From Lotus japonicus (taxonomy: Eukaryota > Streptophyta > Magnoliopsida > Fabales > Fabaceae): a DNA stretch of 64,000 nt. Positions 23,053-32,660 of this stretch are shown here, one piece after another (the stretch's first letter is position 1; the number at the start of each line of letters is the position of its first letter). Below the pieces are notes generated by a model. That model saw only the letters and a list, made by a program, of their open reading frames with translations. It was not told the origin of the DNA and did no database searches. Location of the stretch: positions 47,451,096 to 47,515,095 of the forward strand of contig NC_080045.1 in NCBI RefSeq assembly GCF_012489685.1, in the 5' to 3' direction. The position numbers were made by a program, and so were the translations under genes.

Positions 23053-23297
23053 CTAATACATCATAGGAAACAAAAATACAAGGGAAATACAAAGATAAAA
23101 ACGAGAGCAGAAAAAGAAAGAAACAAAGAGAGAAAAAAAACAGCAAGAAAGATTTGACAGGAAAGAAAAAACAACACTACGACTCCATCCACAAAGGCCA
23201 GAACGCAAAATCCATGCTTGAGATTGCCATTGACCACAATCCCAATTTTTTCTAGTAATACTAATTCTTGGCATTCCAAACAAAAAAACGTGCATGT
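23053..23297 (-). mobile_element. LINE-tail-like fragment at the right edge of the block B insertion
   Basis: On the minus strand a short open region (about 80 codons, Ser/Phe-rich end) leads into a pyrimidine-rich tail of the kind seen at plant LINE 3' ends. It abuts the point where inhibitor block B resumes. No target duplication could be assigned with confidence. Confidence 0.35.
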
Positions 23298-23675
23298 CCC
23301 TTTTAATTTTAGGTCTCCTTCTATTCTATGTATTACTTTTAATTTTATTTTTTTGAAATCTATTATTTTTTTTATTCTCTCTTTCTAAAATTAACATTAA
23401 CTCCATTGATTATTATTATTATTATTATTATAATCCGGATCGTAGAAGTTTCCCATAATTAAGCAATATTGGAGCCATTGTGATCAGAAATAATCAAAAA
23501 AGCCGGCCTCAGTCGACAAGAAATCTGATTGCGTAATATTATAAAATTTGACAGTGTCTTTAACAAGATACATACAAATTTTTTTTTGAAAGCCAACAAG
23601 ATACATACAATAAGATATGACAAATAAAAAAAATTACGGTTATATTAATGGCATCCACTACCTACCAAATATCAC

Positions 23676-23683
23676 TATAAATA
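23676..23683 (+). promoter_or_regulatory. TATA box of inhibitor copy 3
   Basis: TATAAATA lies 90 bp upstream of the ATG at 23766, in the same context as in copy 2. Confidence 0.75.
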
Positions 23684-23765
23684 CCCCCCTAACATAATGC
23701 ACATCAACTAAATCTTCATCACCAACAAGAGTTGCATATTGTGAGGAACAGAGAAAAGTCCAAAG

Positions 23766-24165
23766 ATGTCTCATTGCGACGGTAAGAATTTGCTTAAACG
23801 TGTAAGATATATATAAGCTCTGATACCACATTAAAAATTTAATTAGGCCTAACTCTATTTCAAAATTTAGTTTAGAAGTGATGATTATTATATGTTATAT
23901 ATAAACTTATTTAGTCTTATCTATAGTCAACATAATGTTTTTGCGAGTTGTATAACTTATATATTGTGCAGGTAAGAGCTCATGGCCTGAGTTGGTTGGA
24001 GTGTCCGGAAAACGGGCAGAGGCTATAATTGAGAGTGAGAATCAATCAGTGAATGCTAAAATCGTGCCCGAAGGATCCTTTGTTACCGCTGACTTCAGGT
24101 GTGACAGGGTTTGGGTTTGGGTCGACAAAGCTGAAAATGTCAAACAGGTTCCACGCATTGGATAG
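23766..24165 (+). CDS. Potato inhibitor I family protease inhibitor, copy 3
   Basis: Exon 1 (23766-23781) encodes MSHCD plus one base. The intron (23782-23971) is GT-AG. Exon 2 is 23972-24165. The 69-residue product is very close to copy 2, with replacements that include N-terminal S-H-C-D, K for T at residue 19, F for S at 42 in the inhibitory loop (G-S-F-V-T-A-D-F-R), and D-K-A-E for N-E-A-G near residue 57. The predicted reactive bond is Ala45-Asp46, as in copy 2. The promoter and 5' leader are conserved with copy 2, so both are probably expressed. Like copy 2 it has no signal peptide. Confidence 0.93.
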
Positions 24166-24416
24166 AAAGTCCTGAGGTTGAAATAAGGAGTTAATTAGAC
24201 TATCTCCAGATTTATAATCTTGTTGAAAATAATTAAGTTTGAGGAATGTCAAAAGATTTTGATATTTTTCTTTCTTTTAATTTCTTAGTTATGTTGTGCA
24301 TGCAGTGCACATAAATAGATTAATAGGTTTTGGAGGTGTTGTTATTTGCCAGAGGAACAAACCAGAGTCATCTCCTGTCATATTAATAAAGCAAATATTA
24401 CTGAATCTAGAGAAAT

Positions 24417-25530
24417 GGATAACAGAAAATTGTATTGAATGAAGAAGTAGTTTCAAAGTGTTACATACAAGAGAGTAAAATAGCTGAATGAAAACTAACT
24501 ATACTAAACTACTAACTAATTGTATACACATCAGCAATTAACTAACTAACTAACTAACCAACTAAAAGTATCACTTAAATAACATCACCAACAGAATGAT
24601 GAATGTTAATAGCCCCTCAAGATCTGGAATATATCTAAAATTCACAACTTGGTGATGAATGTCTGAAATGTAGAAGATGGAAGACGTTTGGTGATAAAAT
24701 CTGCTAATTGATGTTTGCTTTGACATGCACTAGCTTGATGATTCTAACTTGGACCAATTCGCTTATGTAATGATAATCCACATCTATGTGCTTAGATCCC
24801 TCATGATGAATTAGAAGCCAAACGGATTGAAGAAAGGTTGTAATAAAATAAGAGAATATAAGGAACATGAACCTCAAAGTGTGAGAGCACTCTTTGTAGC
24901 AACACAACCTCACTTGCAACTGAAGAAATAGCCTTATATTCTGCTTCTGACTTAGACAATGTAGGTTGTCTTTTTTTTTTTATATCCAATAGATCAAGGC
25001 ATCTCCTACTCCTAGAAAAATAGAAAAACCAATTATTGATCCTGGTATCTATAATCTATGCAATATTGATCCAATCTGCATCTGAATAAGCAGAGAGATG
25101 CATGGAAGACTTTCATGGAAAAAATAGTCACTGGCCTGGTGCTTGTTTCAAGTACTGAAGAACATGGTGGAGAGCATGTAAATGAGGAATTCCCAGGGCC
25201 TGCGTAAACTGACTAAGCTTATTGACTGCATAGCTTATATTAGGTCTAGGTATGGTAAGATACAATAATCTACCAATGAGCCCCCCTAAACTGAGAAGCA
25301 TCAGGCAAGAGCTCACAATCAGATATATTGAGATTGATGTGAGGATCCATAGGTAGTTTGGCTGGCTTTGCTGCCAAGAAGCCAATTGGATTGTGTATTT
25401 CTTTTGAGAAAGATTAATACCTTTAGAAGACAGAGCAATTTCCAACCCAAGAAAGTATTTGAGATCTCCCAACACCTTCAATTTGAGCTGTTTTTTGCAA
25501 TAGAGATTGAATCTTCTGAAGTTCATGTGA
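24417..25530 (-). mobile_element. Decayed Ty1/copia element
   Basis: On the minus strand, 25128-25526 encodes a damaged reverse transcriptase C-terminal half (L-G-D-L-K-Y-F-L-G-L-E, then G-R-L-L-Y-L-T). Near 24801-24989 there is an RNase H remnant (K-K-R-Q-P-T-L-S-K-S-E-A-E-Y-K-A). The 3' LTR is at about 24417-24592, followed by a polypurine-tract remnant ('gcccctcaag'). The YVDD motif region and everything upstream are missing, and frames are broken. The LTR is shared with block A at 3640-3815. Confidence 0.8.
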
Positions 25531-25952
25531 AGCCATCAGATCAATATTTGCATGATCTCCATCCAGATCAATATTTTGCAGTTCATGTGGAGGTGTGGAA
25601 GGGACTGTTTTGCAGCTACTGGAACTGGAGGATCATCTCCATCCAGATCAATATTTGCATGTCTTGCAAGTAAAGTCATCATTTTATTTTGTCGAGCAAG
25701 GGCAACACTATTCGATTGTTATTGTTGCTATGTAATCTTATGTCTCAGTTTTGCTTCAACCTCGACCCTATTTTTTATGCAAAAAGTAATACCCATCCTA
25801 TAAACTTGAGTGTTGGTAATAATATAAAGCCTGATTGGTAAGTCAAAGTATGACAGCGCAGTATAATCATACTATAAATCCAAAATCTTGAAGGCTCTTT
25901 CTCTCATAAAGATAGGCTAGAAATTTCAGGACCTCCAAGACAGCTAAATCTT

Positions 25953-26424
25953 TTATTCGCTGCTACCAACTTTCTGCTTCTTTCTTTTGGAAGTTGGTGA
26001 CCTTCTCAGAAATGTGTGTATATCAGCACCAACATTTGTACTTAGCTCGTCAATACTTGAAACAACCTCATTATTACATTTCAATAAGTTGCAAGCCTCT
26101 AAAAACGCGGTAGATTTCACCACATCTGGAATAAGGGACGAATCTTTTACCACTTCTTTGAGATGTTCCATCAAAACAAATGCAATGACTCGAAGCATCT
26201 TAAGGTCAAACTTATTTGCCAATTCCTTACAGCCTATCATTTTTGCACGCCGGATGATCAACAGTTTCAAGCTAATGAGCATATCAATCTCTGACTCTGA
26301 AAGAGAGCAAAGCCAAGCCACATCTTCAACCCTTGTCTCACTACTCTTATCCAATTCAACCATGATTTTCAGTCTTTTCTTCGAGTGTCTTGTCTTCAAA
26401 GGATCAAATCGAGGATAACAAGAC
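25953..26424 (-). CDS. 3' exon of a conserved plant gene of unknown function
   Basis: The open exon begins after a CAG acceptor (26425) and ends at a stop at 25953, giving 156 residues plus a partial first codon. It contains a basic stretch (S-K-K-R-L-K-I-M-V-E-L-D), a leucine-rich mainly helical middle (W-L-C-S-L-S-E-S-E-I-D, then A-N-K-F-D-L-K-M-L) and a C-terminal K-R-K-K-Q-K that could be a nuclear signal. The composition and long undamaged frame look like a real host protein, but I do not recognise the family. The exon needs a phase-2 donor upstream. None was found nearby, because the region upstream is full of transposons. There is no in-frame ATG before M13 of the long frame. Confidence 0.65.
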
Positions 26425-26670
26425 CTGAAGTCTTATTAAAATCGTTTCAGAATAAACAAATGTCTGTGAAAGTCTGTACGACGATGGCTTGGTCACGCGT
26501 CGCAGTGGTGGCTGATGGCAGGACGATCGGTGGTGAAGGTGCTAGCCGCCGCTGTTAGAAATTTCTTCTGTTGAAGATGAAAGAGTAACATAAGCTAGGT
26601 CACAAACAAAACAAAGACGGATTGGGCTGCTGGAAAATTGGTAAGTGGCTTCAACCTCGGCACTTATACC

Positions 26671-27099
26671 TCAGACAATATCAGTGTAGTCTGTATATTG
26701 TGATTTGGAAGTTAATGCACTAGCACACATCCTTCCATCCAAACTGAGACCATATACTCTTCCCTTTGCATTTCTTCTCCCAGTTACATCAATCATAATT
26801 GCATCATAATCAATTGGATTTGGTTGACTTCAGTTCCCACCATGACTAGGTCCAGAAGATTGTAATTGAGACTCAGCTTGTGAACAAAGATTTATAAAGG
26901 TTTCCTAGAAACAAAAATGATAGAATTACTCAAAATGAATCAATTGATACACTTGAATTAGATAAAACTAACATTATAAATGCTAAGTACTTACATAAGT
27001 ATCACCAGATCTTTTATCTACAAAAGTCTTAGTCTCCTTCCTAAGATGACACTTCTTGAATATTTCACCCTTATATGGCAATCTTCCCAAGCTCTTAGC
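26671..27099 (-). pseudogene. En/Spm-type (Transposase_24-like) transposase fragment
   Basis: The exon at 26995-27099 (AG acceptor and GT donor visible) reads F-K-K-C-H-L-R-K-E-T-K-T-F-V-D-K-R-S. The next exon starts at 26904 and reads E-T-F-I-N-L-C-S-Q-A. After an in-frame TGA at 26830-26832 it continues through G-R-R-N-A-K-G-R-V-Y-G-L. These are landmarks of the C-terminal transposase-like region found in plant CACTA elements. The fragment is dead and no CACTA ends were found. Confidence 0.65.
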
Positions 27100-27668
27100 C
27101 TGCACTTGTTTAAACATATAGACATGTGCTAAAAATATTAAGAACAAGGGTCAAAGGCACTAAACGAAGTTTCAATTTCAATACCAGTTATAAACTAGTT
27201 CACCACAAAATTCAACTCAAGCAGTAAAACATTGTATTCCACTACGATAATTAGCAAATAAGCTCAATCACATAAGGCTTTCCCTAAATTGAACATCGTA
27301 CTCATTGCATGGCATATCAAACCATGACACAAACTAAATAAACTAAGTCCAAAACTTTAGAGCACAATCATATGTACACATAAACCGAATCTTTCAAGAA
27401 TTATATATAAAACTACTAACGATAGTAAACACCTCCTATATATCAGTACTCAACAGTCTCAAAAGAGTTAGAGATACTACATTTTTATTGAAGGCTGGGC
27501 ATCTTAAGCGTTGCAAATAATGTAATCATCACGACCTCTATTAATTCAATAAGAAGACATATATAGGATAATAAATCTAACAGAAACATGTCATCCAAAT
27601 GGTTGCCCATGCAATAAAAAATGTGCAATAAGAAAAGTACCTGAAATCCTCACCTAATGAGCTTACTT

Positions 27669-27888
27669 TGTTAGAAACAATGAATTGATTGAATGATTCT
27701 TCTTAGATTCAATGCTTGAAGATTACAGTTTTTATACAAGTTCCTAATCAGTGAAAGATAAAGAAAAACTAACTAACTGAACTCTAACAAACTCTAACTA
27801 ACTGTAACTAACTGCTAACAAACTAACAAACTCTAACTGACTTGACTTGTGAGTCAAGTTGCTAATTTAAATTACAATAATTCCAATA
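27669..27888 (-). repeat. Copia 3' LTR
   Basis: 220 bp, TGTTAGAAAC to TTCCAATA on the plus strand, adjoining the polypurine tract. No difference from the other LTR was seen. Confidence 0.95.
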
Positions 27889-27895
27889 CCCTCCC

Positions 27896-29746
27896 TCAAA
27901 TTGAGGCATATATGTCTCTAAGACTCAGTTTGGAAACAAGATGATTGAACTGCGTTGGATGAAGTGCTTTAGTATGCAGATCTGCAAGTTGGGCAGTAGT
28001 TGGAATTGGCATGAGTTTGATGATCCCTTGTTGAATTTTCTCCCTAACCAAGTGGCAATCAATTTCTATATGCTTAGTCCGCTCATGAAATGTGGGGTTC
28101 TGAGCTATATGAATGGCCGACAAGTTATCACAGTAAAGAGCTACAGGAGACAACATAGGATGATGTAAATCTTTCATCAGATAAAGTAGCCACTGTATTT
28201 CACAGGTTGTGGATGCTATTGCTCGATATTCAGCTTCAGATGAGGATCTGGAAATAGTACTTTGCTTCTTGGATTTCCAGCTAATTAAGGAAGTACCATA
28301 AAAGATGTTGAAACCTGTGATTGACCTTCGAGTATCAACACATGATGCCCAATCAGAATCACAAAACGCTGTAAGTGTATGTGCTGAAGTCGAAGAAAAG
28401 AATAAGCCCTGACCAGGATGTTGTTTGATATAGCGAAGAACTCTAAGTGCAGCATCATGATGCTCTGTCATAGGATTAGATAAGAACTGACTAAGAGTGC
28501 TCACAGCAAAACACAGATCAGGTCTTGTGTTTGTGAGATAGAGTAGCCGACCAATCAACCTTCGATAAGCAAGAATGTCTGAACAAGGTTGGCCCGAGCT
28601 AGCTGAAAACTTGGTTCCTGGTGTCATTGGAGTAGCAACTGGTTGACTTGCTAACAGGCCTGCATCATCAATCAGCTCTAGGGCATATTTCCTTTGTGAC
28701 AAGACTAAACCTTCCTTGGATCTTGCTACTTCAATACCAAGGAAAAACTTGAGAGCTCCAAGGTCTTTGATCTTGAATTGTTGATCCAAAATATGTTTGA
28801 CATGTTGTATTTCTTCAAGATCATCTCCAGTCAATACTATATCATCAACATAGACAAGCAAGATGGTAAGGTGGTTGGCTGTGTGCTTAACAAACAAGGA
28901 ATAATCTGACTTGGATTGTGTGTAACCAAGTGAGATCAAAGAGGATGTAAGCTTGGAATTCCACTGTCTGCTAGCCTGCTTTAGCCCATATAGAGACTTG
29001 ACCAACTTACAAACTTGACCAGAATGACTTGGCTTATATCCTGGTGGAAGAGACATGTAGACCTCTTCATCTAAATGTCCATGCAGAAATGCATTATTAA
29101 CATCCAGCTGTTGCAAGTGCCAGTTATGTGATGCTGCCATAGCAAGAACTAATCTCACTGTGGTCATCTTAACCACTGGTGAAAAAGTCTCAAAATAATC
29201 AAGACCATGCTGTTGAGTGTAACCCTTGGCTACTAACCGAGCTTTGTACCTTTCAATGCTCCCATCTGCATGTCTCTTGATCTTAAAAACCCATTTGCAA
29301 CCAATAGGGTGTTTCCCAGGTGGTAAATCAGTTAGAACCCAAGTCTGAGTATTTTCTAGAGCAGTAATTTCAAGGTCCATGGCATTTCTCCAACATTCAT
29401 GCTTCACTGCTTGATTATATGTATGAGGTTCAACTTCCTGAGAAACAGCTAAAGCAAACCTTCTATGTGATGGTGAGAGTGTGTGATAGGATATGTAATC
29501 TGAAATAGGATAAGAGACACCTGAAGAGGAAGAGGCCTGAGAAGAAGTATGAGCTATGTTACAATGATAATCTTGGAGATAAGAAGGTTTTTGTGTTTGT
29601 CTAGTGGAATGTCTCAAGGCTGGTGGCTGTGGTAACAAGGGTGATGAAAAGGGTGAAGAAATGATGGTAGTATCTGGCTCGAGTTGAGCTGGCTGTGGGG
29701 GAGTGAAATCATCTGAGGAAGAACTAAGATCAGTAGGGAGTGACAT
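27896..29746 (-). CDS. Copia reverse transcriptase-RNase H
   Basis: This 616-codon frame overlaps the preceding one by 17 nt and is shifted by one base. It holds the RT start (W-R-N-A-M-D-L-E-I-T-A-L), the palm segments R-Y-K-A-R-L-V-A-K-G and Q-L-D-V-N-N-A-F-L-H-G, the catalytic Y-V-D-D near residue 299, and copia RNase H (D-W-A-S-C near 470, S-S-S-E-A-E-Y-R-A near 505). In most copia elements this is one polyprotein with integrase. Here it would need a frameshift, or it represents a mutation. The spacer at its start is Ser/Pro-rich. Confidence 0.92.
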   Translation of the reverse strand: MSLPTDLSSSSDDFTPPQPAQLEPDTTIISSPFSSPLLPQPPALRHSTRQTQKPSYLQDYHCNIAHTSSQASSSSGVSYPISDYISYHTLSPSHRRFALAVSQEVEPHTYNQAVKHECWRNAMDLEITALENTQTWVLTDLPPGKHPIGCKWVFKIKRHADGSIERYKARLVAKGYTQQHGLDYFETFSPVVKMTTVRLVLAMAASHNWHLQQLDVNNAFLHGHLDEEVYMSLPPGYKPSHSGQVCKLVKSLYGLKQASRQWNSKLTSSLISLGYTQSKSDYSLFVKHTANHLTILLVYVDDIVLTGDDLEEIQHVKHILDQQFKIKDLGALKFFLGIEVARSKEGLVLSQRKYALELIDDAGLLASQPVATPMTPGTKFSASSGQPCSDILAYRRLIGRLLYLTNTRPDLCFAVSTLSQFLSNPMTEHHDAALRVLRYIKQHPGQGLFFSSTSAHTLTAFCDSDWASCVDTRRSITGFNIFYGTSLISWKSKKQSTISRSSSEAEYRAIASTTCEIQWLLYLMKDLHHPMLSPVALYCDNLSAIHIAQNPTFHERTKHIEIDCHLVREKIQQGIIKLMPIPTTAQLADLHTKALHPTQFNHLVSKLSLRDIYASI

Positions 29747-32123
29747 TTCTTGAAAGAAAAACTTCTCTAGTGTTCAAATCAAACAAAAGATATCCCTTGA
29801 CCCCTTCTTTCTGTCCTAGAACAATGCATTTCCTAGCTCTTGGTTGAAACTTTGTTCTATGTGCAGTAAGGGAAGTAGCATAACATAAAGAACCAAAAAC
29901 CCGTAAGTGTTCAATGTCTGGTTTCAGGTTATGCAAAATGATGAAAGGAGATGAGTAAGATAAAACCTTGCTTGGTAAAAGATTCATTAAGTATACTGCA
30001 TGAATCACAGCAAAAGACCAAAATTCAAGGGTCAAGTTAGATTGCAGCATAAGAGCCCTAGCAATATTCAGGATGTGCTGATGTTTTCTCTCCACAACAC
30101 CATTTTGTTGTGGAGTTTCAACACAAGATAATTGGTGTTGAATTCCATGCTGTGAATAAAAATCAGTCATGGCAAATTCAACCCCATTATCTGATCTCAC
30201 TATTTTAACAAGAGATCCATACTGTCTCTGTGCATAAAGGATAAAAGTTTGTAATGCAGCCCGAGCCTCTGATTTTGCTTTCATTAATTTTATCCAAGTA
30301 AACCTAGACTTATCATCTACAATTGTGAGGAAATATTTGGCTCCTGTAATAGATGCAACACTGTATGGTCCCCAAATATCTACATGCAACAATTCCAAAA
30401 CAGTTCCAGAAATAGTATGGCTCAAAGAAAAAGATAATCTTTTTTGTTTAGCAAAATGACAAGTATCACAATTCTTACATGGAGAAGTAGTAATAGCAGG
30501 GTACATTTGTTGCAAAGAAATATAACAAGGCTGAGATGGATGTCCTAACCTATGATGCCATATATTTGGCAACTTATTAGAAGAAGAAACAGTACTCATG
30601 TTTACAGAATGGAAAGTATGAAGTGGTTTGAAACTAGTAATAGGTGGAAGCTCCATGATGTATAGCCCATCCTTGATCTCAGCTCTCCCAATCATCTTCA
30701 AAGTGGTCTTGTCCTGAATCAAACACAAGGTATCAGTGAAAATCAATCTGTGATTTAGTACTTTGGTAAGCTTGTGTATAGAAACAAGATTGACAGAAAA
30801 TTCAGGTACATAGAGAACATTATGTAAAGTCAGGGTAGGTGAAAGAAATACTGTCCCTAAATGGTTTGCAATAGCATGAGCTCCATTAGGCAAAGATACA
30901 GGTACAGGTTTGATTGAGTAGTAAGAAGAAAAGAAAGATAAGGAAGAAGCAATGTGATCAGTGGCACCTGAATCCATGATCCATTGAGAATTGACCATAT
31001 CTATGTTATTAGCAATAACATTGTGACTACTGACAAGGTTGGAAGCAGCAATAGGCTTAAGGTTGGGGGCTTGTGAAACTGCAGTGGGCTTAGATTGAGG
31101 AAGTAATGCCACTAAACCTTGAAGTTGCTCTCTTGTCAGCTCAAGACTTGAAGAAGGAGGTTCATCTTGATCTGAAGAAGAATGTGAATCACCTCCTGAA
31201 GTTGTAATGTAAGCCTTCTTTGGCTTATAACCATTTGGAAAGTTGGAAGGATAGCCATGCTTAAGGAAGCATGTTTCAACAGTGTGATTCTGCCTTCCAC
31301 AGTGTGTGCACAACCTCTGCACATTGGATTTACTTGAAGAATACTGAGAATTCGACCTTCCCCTGTTGGAATTAGAATATGTGCCTTGTGTATTCCCAGT
31401 ATGAACTGCCATAGCTGCTGGCTCAGGAAGTACTCCAATGCCTAAGTGTCTTTCTTGTTGTATTATCATAGAGAAAATCTTAGACAAAGTTGGCAAAGGT
31501 TCCATCAACAAAATCTGAGATCTAGCAGCAGCAAAATTATCATTCAAACCTCTAAGGAAACACAGCACACAATCATTTTCCCTATATTGCTTGAAGATTT
31601 TCACAGCCTCACAACAGCACGCATGAGGGGAAACACAAACAGGAATTGGCCGATAATTGCATAGTTCATCCCACAGAATCTTCATCTTGGTGTAGTAAGC
31701 AGTAATAGACAAATCACCTTGATTTAGAGAATACAATTCATGATGCAGGTGAGAAATTCTTACCGAATCTCCCTGCGAGAAACGATCTTTCAGATCTTGC
31801 CAAGCTCCAGAAGCTGTGTCAATCCAGATGATGCTAGTTGCTATCTCTGGAGAAACCGAATGATTAATCCACGAAAGCACAAGATTATTGCAGCGCTTCC
31901 AAGCTGAAAGCATAGGATCATCATCGGAGAGCTTTGCAATCGAACCATCAGCGAAACCAAACTTATTCTTCATCTGCAATGACATCGCCATTGCACGAGC
32001 CCAGCCATGGTAATTGCTCCCATCAAGAACTGGAGAAACGAGAACAAGTGAGGGATTCTCGTTTGGATGAATGTAGTAATCGTGAGTCGAGTCTGTCAAA
32101 TTTGCTCGAGTAATCGGAGCCAT
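29730..32123 (-). CDS. Copia gag-protease-integrase polyprotein
   Basis: The start is taken at the ATG at 32123, because M-A-P-I-T-R-A-N is followed by the usual copia gag beginning (D-G-S-N-Y-H-G-W). In order: gag; a zinc knuckle C-T-H-C-x4-H-x4-C near residue 270; the protease site W-I-M-D-S-G-A-T-D-H near 380; the integrase zinc region (L-G-H-P then C-K-N-C-D-T-C-H) near 530; and the integrase core with V-D-I-W-G-P-Y, R-S-D-N-G-V-E-F and P-Q-Q-N-G-V-V-E-R-K-H. The frame ends within the integrase C-terminal region at 29730. The continuing RT frame starts 17 nt earlier in another phase. Confidence 0.93.
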   Translation of the reverse strand: MAPITRANLTDSTHDYYIHPNENPSLVLVSPVLDGSNYHGWARAMAMSLQMKNKFGFADGSIAKLSDDDPMLSAWKRCNNLVLSWINHSVSPEIATSIIWIDTASGAWQDLKDRFSQGDSVRISHLHHELYSLNQGDLSITAYYTKMKILWDELCNYRPIPVCVSPHACCCEAVKIFKQYRENDCVLCFLRGLNDNFAAARSQILLMEPLPTLSKIFSMIIQQERHLGIGVLPEPAAMAVHTGNTQGTYSNSNRGRSNSQYSSSKSNVQRLCTHCGRQNHTVETCFLKHGYPSNFPNGYKPKKAYITTSGGDSHSSSDQDEPPSSSLELTREQLQGLVALLPQSKPTAVSQAPNLKPIAASNLVSSHNVIANNIDMVNSQWIMDSGATDHIASSLSFFSSYYSIKPVPVSLPNGAHAIANHLGTVFLSPTLTLHNVLYVPEFSVNLVSIHKLTKVLNHRLIFTDTLCLIQDKTTLKMIGRAEIKDGLYIMELPPITSFKPLHTFHSVNMSTVSSSNKLPNIWHHRLGHPSQPCYISLQQMYPAITTSPCKNCDTCHFAKQKRLSFSLSHTISGTVLELLHVDIWGPYSVASITGAKYFLTIVDDKSRFTWIKLMKAKSEARAALQTFILYAQRQYGSLVKIVRSDNGVEFAMTDFYSQHGIQHQLSCVETPQQNGVVERKHQHILNIARALMLQSNLTLEFWSFAVIHAVYLMNLLPSKVLSYSSPFIILHNLKPDIEHLRVFGSLCYATSLTAHRTKFQPRARKCIVLGQKEGVKGYLLFDLNTREVFLSRNVTPY

Positions 32124-32435
32124 TGTTGAAGGTAGAAGAAGCTTCAAAGCTTTATGCAGAAGAATCAGTGAAGAGAAGTGAAGAAACGGCAAAGAGAATG
32201 CCGAGAAAGTGCTCGAGAAAATCTCTGAGAAAGTAGAAGAAGCTTGAGAAAATCTCTGAGAAAGTAGAAACAATAGCTAAGAGAATGCCAAGAAAGTGTT
32301 CGAGAAAATGTCTGAGAAGAAAAGAAAAAAAAAAAGATAGGTAACCGTCACCAAGAAAATTCCAACAGAAAAGGAATTTTCCCGAGAAAATCAGAGACGA
32401 AGAGAGAAAGCGGAAGCTAAAAGCTCATGATACCA

Positions 32436-32655
32436 TGTTAGAAACAATGAATTGATTGAATGATTCTTCTTAGATTCAATGCTTGAAGATTACAGTTTTT
32501 ATACAAGTTCCTAATCAGTGAAAGATAAAGAAAAACTAACTAACTGAACTCTAACAAACTCTAACTAACTGTAACTAACTGCTAACAAACTAACAAACTC
32601 TAACTGACTTGACTTGTGAGTCAAGTTGCTAATTTAAATTACAATAATTCCAATA
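32436..32655 (-). repeat. Copia 5' LTR
   Basis: 220 bp, adjoining the primer-binding site on its left. It is the promoter-bearing LTR for the minus-strand transcript. Confidence 0.95.
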
Positions 32656-32660
32656 TACTT

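Larger units (their letters stand above)
13705..24600 (+). repeat. Inhibitor duplication block B (expanded)
   Basis: This is the partner of block A. The left half is 13705-14982 and the right half about 23298-24590. The block A junction around 2440 reads 'gaaatcacatatccctttt'. In block B the left half ends 'gaaatcacatgcatg' and the right half resumes 'gtgcatgtccctttt', so about 8.3 kb has been inserted at one point. Confidence 0.85.
27669..32655 (-). mobile_element. Young, nearly intact Ty1/copia retrotransposon
   Basis: A 4987-bp element with two 220-bp LTRs that I read as identical, and a perfect 5-bp target duplication tactt (27664-27668 and 32656-32660). The methionine-tRNA primer site (TGGTATCATGAGC on the minus strand) is at 32423-32435. 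The polypurine tract, TTGAGGGAGGG on the minus strand, starts at 27889. In element orientation the LTR starts TATTGG rather than TGTTGG. The two coding frames together cover gag, protease, integrase, reverse transcriptase and RNase H, but are offset by one base in the integrase-RT spacer. Confidence 0.96.
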
